Part shown: positions 7,636 through 11,635 of the stretch, in pieces
How the letters are laid out: each line of letters begins with the position of its first letter
Position numbering within the stretch: the first letter of the stretch is position 1
From: Oligoflexales bacterium
GTDB lineage: Bacteria; Bdellovibrionota; Oligoflexia; Oligoflexales; Oligoflexaceae
Direction: 5' to 3'
NCBI GenBank assembly: GCA_015232735.1
Contig: JADFZC010000050.1
Location: 1 to 11,635, forward strand
DNA length: 11,635 nt
Made by a program: the position numbers and the translations under genes
The notes under the pieces: model-generated
Told to the model about the DNA's origin: nothing
Database searches by the model: none
Seen by the model: only the letters and a program-made list of their open reading frames with translations

Positions 7636-8220
7636 ATGGGGACAGGAAGAAGGAGAGGTTTCAAATCGTGGTTTGTAGAACCATATCGACAGATAAAACT
7701 TGGTCTAATGTTTTTTGTTTTGAATATGGCTTTTTCGATTCTTCTAGTATTGGTGCTAGGCTATTACTTATACGATGTATATAAAGCGCTGACAGTCTAT
7801 TTTAGCCTTTCTGATACCCAAGGAAGCCAGATCCTTGATAAACTTAGCGTGCCGATGTTCATCATTTTTGGGATGATGCTGGTTTTTGTTGTTTTAACGG
7901 TACTGGTTTCAGTGAAGTATACTCATGAGATATATGGTCCACTTGTTTCCATAAATCGTTTTCTAGATACGCTTCTTGATTCGGGAAAGGCAGAGCCACT
8001 GTTTTTAAGAGAGTCAGATCAGTTAAAAGATCTGGCTTTAAGACTAAACTGTCTTTCAAAAAGGTTAGATGGAAAAACTCCGATTTCAGCGATGGAGGTG
8101 GAATTATTCCTTTCCAATTTAATTGAAAATCTTAAGGCCGATCCGGAATATGTCAAAAAAATGAGCGGTTCAGTGTTTGAGAAAATTAGAGAACTTATTA
8201 CAATGATTAAAAAGAGTTAA
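7636..8220 (+). CDS. two-span membrane protein with a HAMP-like segment
   Basis: Protein of 194 residues with a basic N-terminus (GTGRRRGFK), a membrane span at about 22-44, a short extracytoplasmic loop of about 27 residues, a second span at about 72-94, and a HAMP-like cytoplasmic region at about 95-145 (EIYGPLVSINRFLDTLLDSG and LRESDQLKDLALRLNCLSKR). After it comes only a helical tail ending at residue 194. There is no kinase, cyclase or chemotaxis output domain, so it is a HAMP relay without an effector or a stand-alone membrane adaptor. The ATG at 7636 is 11 bases after GGAGGAA (7618-7624). It lies 95 bases after rsmE and is the last gene before the terminator region, so it is probably transcribed with the operon. 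Confidence 0.82.
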   Translation: MGTGRRRGFKSWFVEPYRQIKLGLMFFVLNMAFSILLVLVLGYYLYDVYKALTVYFSLSDTQGSQILDKLSVPMFIIFGMMLVFVVLTVLVSVKYTHEIYGPLVSINRFLDTLLDSGKAEPLFLRESDQLKDLALRLNCLSKRLDGKTPISAMEVELFLSNLIENLKADPEYVKKMSGSVFEKIRELITMIKKS

Positions 8221-8222
8221 CT

Positions 8223-8228
8223 TATAAT
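8223..8228 (+). promoter_or_regulatory. perfect TATAAT -10 hexamer just after the operon's last stop codon
   Basis: TATAAT lies 2 bases after the TAA at 8218-8220. The only -35-like word is TTACAA at 8198-8203, with a long 19-base spacer, and there is no extended TG motif. It could start a short RNA ending at the terminator near 8369, or be chance. Confidence 0.3.
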
Positions 8229-8309
8229 GACCTTGTGTTGGAGTTATTTCTAAAGACATTTGAGGGAATTATTCTTCTCCCATATGCCGGAAAGCACAAC
8301 GTTCGGTAA

Positions 8310-8331
8310 ACCCGGCCCTGAAGGACCGGGT
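8310..8331 (+). other. GC-rich hairpin upstream of the terminator
   Basis: ACCCGG (8310-8315) pairs with CCGGGT (8326-8331); inside it CC/GG close a TGAA tetraloop after one C-A mismatch. No T-run follows. It forms a tandem pair with the terminator hairpin five bases downstream and may stabilise the transcript end. Confidence 0.6.
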
Positions 8332-8335
8332 GTCG

Positions 8336-8369
8336 AATCAGGAGAGGCTTTAAACCTCTCCTGATTTTA
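8336..8369 (+). terminator. intrinsic terminator of the Smr-prmA-rsmE operon
   Basis: A perfect 12-bp stem, AATCAGGAGAGG (8336-8347) with CCTCTCCTGATT (8355-8366), encloses a 7-base loop CTTTAAA and leads into TTTT (8365-8368). The T-run is short but the stem is strong. The opposite strand offers no comparable T-run directly after the stem. Confidence 0.8.
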
Positions 8370-8499
8370 GTTAGCTTGAAGGGCCTCGCTCTGAAGGATG
8401 AAGTTTCCTTAAACTTGATGAATCAAAGCAAATATTTTCCACAATTCGAGTTTGGGTACTGGAAGTATTCTAAATCTTTTAAGAAACACATAATTTATA

Positions 8500-8528
8500 T
8501 TGACAAAAAAATGGCTTGGGCATATAAA
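8500..8528 (+). promoter_or_regulatory. consensus sigma-70 promoter of the initiator tRNA
   Basis: TTGACA at 8500-8505 is a perfect -35 box and TATAAA at 8523-8528 is a 5/6 match to the -10 box, with the ideal 17-base spacer. Transcription would start near 8535, about 13 bases before the mature tRNA end. This is the best promoter in the window and fits a highly expressed stable RNA. Confidence 0.85.
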
Positions 8529-8547
8529 CCAACTCATCAAAAATTGC

Positions 8548-8621
<74 letters not shown>

Positions 8622-8633
8622 TTTAACTAAGTA

Positions 8634-8708
8634 CTTGATATCGCAAAGGAAATAGACGAACAAAAAAATCTATTTCTGGCATTAAAAGGTCTTTCCTCTG
8701 GTATCAAG
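8634..8708 (+). other. nested inverted repeats just downstream of the tRNA
   Basis: CTTGATATC (8634-8642) pairs with GGTATCAAG (8700-8708) over 9 bases with one G-T pair. Inside it GAAATAGA (8649-8656) pairs perfectly with TCTATTTC (8669-8676). No T-run directly follows; a run of nine T lies at 8758-8766 and could serve termination, though only a weak GCC/GGT stem precedes it. The structure may affect processing of the tRNA 3' end. The rest of 8622-8879 shows nothing else I can support. Confidence 0.45.
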
Positions 8709-8879
8709 ATTCCAAAGCCAATAAATAGCGGAAAAAATAGGCCGATAGGGTGCATGGTTTTTTTTTAAGGAATACTCATCTGGCCTGAGATAATGTAGCC
8801 GTTGACCAGTTATTTATGCTCGAATCAAAAATATCGACAATGATAGCACAAAAAATGGAAGTTCATTTTCAAAGGAGAA

Positions 8880-9584
8880 TTAGACCTTAACAGAGGAAAT
8901 GATATTACATGCTCCGAAAGTTGGGAACAGTTTAGCAAGAGTTTCTGATTTGAAATTTCCGTTTGGGCTTAATGTGACATAATCAGAAGTCATGAATTGT
9001 GCTTTAAATCCATTTTTTTCAATAAAATCCTTGAGTGATTTTTGTGTGAAAAAACGAATTGTACCGGAGTTATCACCATCCAAGTCCGATTCTAGGAAAG
9101 CTCCGATTCCAAATAGATACAATAGACGTCTGGGTAATGAGAGCACATTAGCTGTAGTTACGATGAAAGTTCCTCCTGGCTTTAATACTCTGTGGATTTC
9201 TTTTACGACCCTAGTCGTATCATAAATACAAACCAGAGTATCTGCGGAGACGACAGCCTCAAAATAATTATCCTCGAAAGGAAATTGTTCAGTTTCAATG
9301 TTCAATGCATAGGTTTTAACCTGGTTATGTTTTGCCTTTTCAAGCACCTTCATCGAAATATCAATCCCATGGACTTCATAACCCTGAGGGATTAAAAGTT
9401 TACCCAACTTTCCTTCATTACATCCGACATCGCAAATTTTGGCACCTTTTGGAGCAGTTTTGGCAATTAGGTCTGAGACAATCTTAAGCCTTTTGGCGAT
9501 GTCTTCTGATTCATCAGATTGATATCTATTTTTTAAAAAATGTTCGGCAGTAGATAAATTAATTTTGTTATCAGTCGAGTTCAT
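8880..9584 (-). CDS. class I SAM-dependent methyltransferase (Methyltransf_11/25 type)
   Basis: Cytoplasmic protein of 234 residues with a Rossmann-type methyltransferase core. Motif I is DVGCNEGKLG (52-61), the acidic residue that holds the SAM ribose is in GIDIS (73-77), and the later core strand reads LKPGGTFIVTTAN (134-146). A C-terminal half with SGTIRFFTQKSLKDFIEKNGF (about 173-193) matches a common pattern in methyltransferases acting on small molecules, lipids or sugars (IRFFT then a helix and GF). The substrate cannot be named from sequence. No biosynthetic neighbours help: the gene stands alone on the minus strand between the tRNA and the lipoprotein gene. The ATG at 9582-9584 is preceded by AGGA with 7 bases of spacing. 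I see no convincing promoter. Confidence 0.88.
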   Translation of the reverse strand: MNSTDNKINLSTAEHFLKNRYQSDESEDIAKRLKIVSDLIAKTAPKGAKICDVGCNEGKLGKLLIPQGYEVHGIDISMKVLEKAKHNQVKTYALNIETEQFPFEDNYFEAVVSADTLVCIYDTTRVVKEIHRVLKPGGTFIVTTANVLSLPRRLLYLFGIGAFLESDLDGDNSGTIRFFTQKSLKDFIEKNGFKAQFMTSDYVTLSPNGNFKSETLAKLFPTFGACNIISSVKV

Positions 9585-9903
9585 AAATCAATCCTGAGAT
9601 ACTTCAGCATAGGCAATTATTAAAATGTAGAGAGTATTTACCTTGATGAAAAAGAAAAGTACATGGAAGAATAATTCAAAAGTCAGTAGCCTAAAAATTA
9701 ACAGAAAAATAAGTACATAAAATTGATATGGTTAATTTATTTTAAAAATAGTCGGTGATTGCGTTTTGTTTGGATAGGTGCTAGAGGGATTTTTATAGCT
9801 TATAAGAGCCTCTTATCATCAAATTCATAGCGATTTTATTTATTTAATGAAATCTAAGTTTGTTTTGTCCATTTAAATGGAAAGAGAAGTTTAAATTAAA
9901 AAA
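9585..9903. other. 319-base AT-rich gene-free interval
   Basis: This stretch lies between two minus-strand genes and must hold the start region of the methyltransferase gene and the end of the lipoprotein transcript. I see two short palindromes: ATAAGAG-C-CTCTTAT at 9802-9816 and CCATTTAAATGG at 9869-9880. Neither has a T-run on the minus strand that would make it a clear terminator. No promoter pair convinced me and no reading frame of note is present. Confidence 0.6.
9869..9880. repeat. 12-bp perfect palindrome downstream of the lipoprotein gene
   Basis: CCATTTAAATGG is fully self-complementary and lies 23 bases past the lipoprotein stop codon. It could form a weak hairpin at the transcript end or be a protein site; in AT-rich DNA chance is possible. 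Confidence 0.3.
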
Positions 9904-11472
9904 TTAGTATAAGTTTGTATTAAAAAAACATCGAGCCCCGTACCAATCGCTTACGCCAATTTGGGTCCGTATTCCGGAAGCAGGGTTTACACGCCAAAGT
10001 GAACCACCTTGTATTGCATATAGGTCACTTCCATATGTTGTGAGTGCCACATATGAACCAGTCCACTCCCATCCAGATTTTACTAGCTCATATTTACCAG
10101 TGCTTGGGTAAATTCTCCAAAATTGTTTATCTTGAATTGAATATAGTTTATCCCCAAGTTGAGTCAGGCCAATAGTTCCCCAGCTTCCAAACCATGCCCC
10201 AAGTTCTCCAACTGGGAAATAATTCCCACTGCTAGGGTCAATTGACCATAATTTTGAATCTTGGATGCCAAATAATCTTCCATCAAAGGGGGTTAAAGCC
10301 GCAGTACCTTCCCATCCATTACTTAACTCAGAGTAGCTTCCGTTGGAGGGATCAATTTTCCAGAGTTTTCCATCCTGTGCTGCATATAGGTTATATCCGA
10401 CTGTTGTCATTACTTTTGTTCCTGCCCAATCCTCACCGCCAAGAGCTTGAGCAGTTCCAGTATTGGCATCGTATGTCCATAACTTTTTATTTTGTGTTAT
10501 GTAGATTTTACCCCTAAAGGAAGTACAGGCAACGTCCCCACTCCATCCACTTTTTAAGCGAAGAGAAGTGCCATCATAAATATTCACGGCATAGAGCGTA
10601 TCATTTTTAACAATATGAAGATAATTATAAGGGTAGCCGGAAGGGAGAACATCCGATGTATCTTGTGGAAGTTCAGTTAGCTTTGGTAAATCAATGGGAG
10701 GTATTGATGCTTTTACGCTATAATTTCTCAGGATTTGCCCACTACTTGTCTTTGCGTCACCATTAACAGCGATATCAAAGCCACCCGAGTAGCTCGAATT
10801 AGTATTTATTAAGTAAAATTTACTTCCATTAACAATATACTCATTTGAATTTGTTCCTATTGAAACCCAATTAGGTTTTTCAAAACTTAAATAAACGGGA
10901 AAATTTACTTGTGGCCTATATGATACTTTTAAATAAGCTTGACCGGATTGGTCTCGATATCCATAAGCAAAAACACCATCGGCCCTGTCTTCCATGCATT
11001 TATTCCATGCAGCGATGCTACCGCTGTCACGGACTCTAGAGCGTAGGACATCATTCATTGTGTATTTTCGCGAAGTATCAATCTGGTTAGAAACTTGCTG
11101 CTTCCAACGGCTTAGCTTTGTGTCGAATTCTTGCCTTGTGACGTTTTGAGCGGAAGATGCATCTGGTTTAATGCTAAGGAATTTAAATCCTACTGAACCT
11201 CCTACATGACCACTTGTTAGGGAATTCCTGTAATTTATAAATTCGCTCCAAGCTTCATCTTCGGACATGCTATATATGGCATATTTAAAAATTTCTTCAC
11301 TTGATGAAGCGCTGGATTGGTAAAGTTCATTGTATGCATCGTTTAATACGCTACTACAGCTTGAATCTGAATCTGATTTAACTTCTGAATTAACTACACC
11401 ATTTTTTGTACATCCAATAATTGCTGAAATTCCAAGGATGGCAGCAACAAAACTCGCCCTGTTCAATTTCAT
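9904..11472 (-). CDS. secreted lipoprotein with a C-terminal six-repeat beta-propeller-like domain
   Basis: Protein of 522 residues with a lipoprotein signal: basic MKLNR, a hydrophobic stretch and a lipobox IIGC with lipidated C21. The Ser/Asp-rich segment after it is a flexible linker. Residues about 40-260 form a domain I do not recognise, with W75, W123, W156 and W202. From 285 to 520 there are six consecutive repeats of 37-43 residues, starting at about 285, 323, 362, 400, 443 and 484, each reading roughly L-Y-x-I-Q, x-x-L-W-x-I-D-P, S-x-G-x-Y, then G-W-x-G and a small-residue strand. This is the pattern of a beta-propeller, here probably six-bladed; it resembles tachylectin- or kelch-like lectins but I cannot name the family. 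The last residues NLY begin another copy. GAGGTG lies 5 bases before the ATG. Likely exposed at the envelope or cell surface. Confidence 0.85.
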   Translation of the reverse strand: MKLNRASFVAAILGISAIIGCTKNGVVNSEVKSDSDSSCSSVLNDAYNELYQSSASSSEEIFKYAIYSMSEDEAWSEFINYRNSLTSGHVGGSVGFKFLSIKPDASSAQNVTRQEFDTKLSRWKQQVSNQIDTSRKYTMNDVLRSRVRDSGSIAAWNKCMEDRADGVFAYGYRDQSGQAYLKVSYRPQVNFPVYLSFEKPNWVSIGTNSNEYIVNGSKFYLINTNSSYSGGFDIAVNGDAKTSSGQILRNYSVKASIPPIDLPKLTELPQDTSDVLPSGYPYNYLHIVKNDTLYAVNIYDGTSLRLKSGWSGDVACTSFRGKIYITQNKKLWTYDANTGTAQALGGEDWAGTKVMTTVGYNLYAAQDGKLWKIDPSNGSYSELSNGWEGTAALTPFDGRLFGIQDSKLWSIDPSSGNYFPVGELGAWFGSWGTIGLTQLGDKLYSIQDKQFWRIYPSTGKYELVKSGWEWTGSYVALTTYGSDLYAIQGGSLWRVNPASGIRTQIGVSDWYGARCFFNTNLY

Positions 11473-11635
11473 AATTGCACCTCAAAAAGAATTAAAGGGA
11501 ATCTAGAGGAAAACCATTTCCCAATACTGTGCTGCTTTAGCAATTTATATGCCGATTTTAAAAATATGATTTTTTATAAGGAATATTAATCAATTAAATA
11601 AGTGTAATTTATCGAATAGATTGTGAAAAATATTT
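11473..11635. other. 163 bases upstream of the lipoprotein gene
   Basis: The sequence is very AT-rich and presumably includes the lipoprotein promoter, read on the minus strand. I find the ribosome binding site (GAGGTG, plus-strand 11478-11483) but no -35/-10 pair with good spacing. No coding signal reaches the window edge. Confidence 0.45.

Larger units (their letters stand above)
8235..8369 (+). ncRNA. candidate small RNA between the HAMP protein gene and the tRNA
   Basis: If transcription starts about 7 bases after the TATAAT box, an RNA of roughly 135 bases would end at the strong terminator. It would contain the GCCGG/CCGGC pairing (8286-8290 with 8312-8316) as an alternative to the ACCCGG/CCGGGT hairpin, closed further out by TTCG/CGAA (8302-8305 with 8334-8337). 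I do not recognise it as a known riboswitch class; the GEMM-like words GGTAAACC are not followed by the rest of that consensus. It may simply be the operon's 3' untranslated region. Confidence 0.25.
8221..8547. other. gene-free interval holding hairpins, terminator and the tRNA promoter
   Basis: No protein gene is supported here. The left part holds a perfect -10 hexamer, a GC-rich hairpin and a strong intrinsic terminator; the right part holds the promoter of the initiator tRNA. An open reading frame at 8376-8600 runs into the tRNA and has no ribosome binding site. The 8-base word CTGAAGGA occurs twice (8318-8325, 8391-8398), and GGCCCT (8314-8319) could pair with AGGGCC (8380-8385) as an alternative to the first hairpin. 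Confidence 0.6.

Noticed and set aside
8294..8340. Possible cyclic-di-GMP (GEMM) riboswitch because of GGTAAACC next to a GC-rich stem
   Set aside because: The second conserved half (GGACGCAAAGCC-like) is absent and no protein gene follows directly.

Overview
The window looks like chromosomal DNA of an AT-rich Gram-negative bacterium. Pointers are a lipoprotein signal peptide, a HAMP-type sensor kinase, single-membrane-span envelope-type proteins, and an initiator tRNA gene that does not encode its CCA tail. The mix (PrmA/RsmE pair, a short HAMP-only membrane protein, a propeller lipoprotein, much unassigned protein) would suit Bdellovibrionota or another former deltaproteobacterial lineage. 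That placement is inference; no marker here proves it. There is no phage, transposase, CRISPR array or obvious mobile element.

Layout. (1) Positions 1-72 may be the last codons of an upstream gene. (2) 177-2358 is a two-component system: an OmpR/PhoB-type response regulator and its HAMP/HisKA/HATPase kinase, 16 bases apart. The regulator has the sequence feel of the heavy-metal (CusR/CopR) branch, but no target gene is present. (3) 2360-2965, minus strand, is an unassigned 201-aa protein convergent with the kinase; one base separates the two genes. (4) 2966-3337 has no gene but holds a GC-richer island with a 14-bp perfect long-range inverted repeat and an 11-bp hairpin, probably a structured RNA or a miniature repeat. 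(5) 3338-8220 is a five-gene plus-strand run: Smr-domain protein, large single-span membrane protein, PrmA, a divergent RsmE, and a HAMP-like membrane protein. prmA and rsmE overlap by one base. (6) 8221-8370 holds a perfect -10 box, a GC-rich hairpin and a strong intrinsic terminator; it ends the operon and might include a small RNA. (7) 8500-8621 is a consensus promoter driving an initiator tRNA-Met gene. (8) 8622-8879 holds only weak structure. (9) On the minus strand, 8880-9584 is a SAM methyltransferase and 9904-11472 is a lipoprotein with six propeller-type repeats.

Functionally, the five-gene run links translation-related enzymes (PrmA on ribosomal protein L11, RsmE on 16S rRNA) with an Smr protein and two membrane proteins of unknown role. 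The two-component pair, the methyltransferase and the lipoprotein look like independent units. The points most worth following are the structured island at 3019-3192, the possible small RNA at 8223-8369, the altered motifs of RsmE, and the lipoprotein with its unrecognised N-terminal half.
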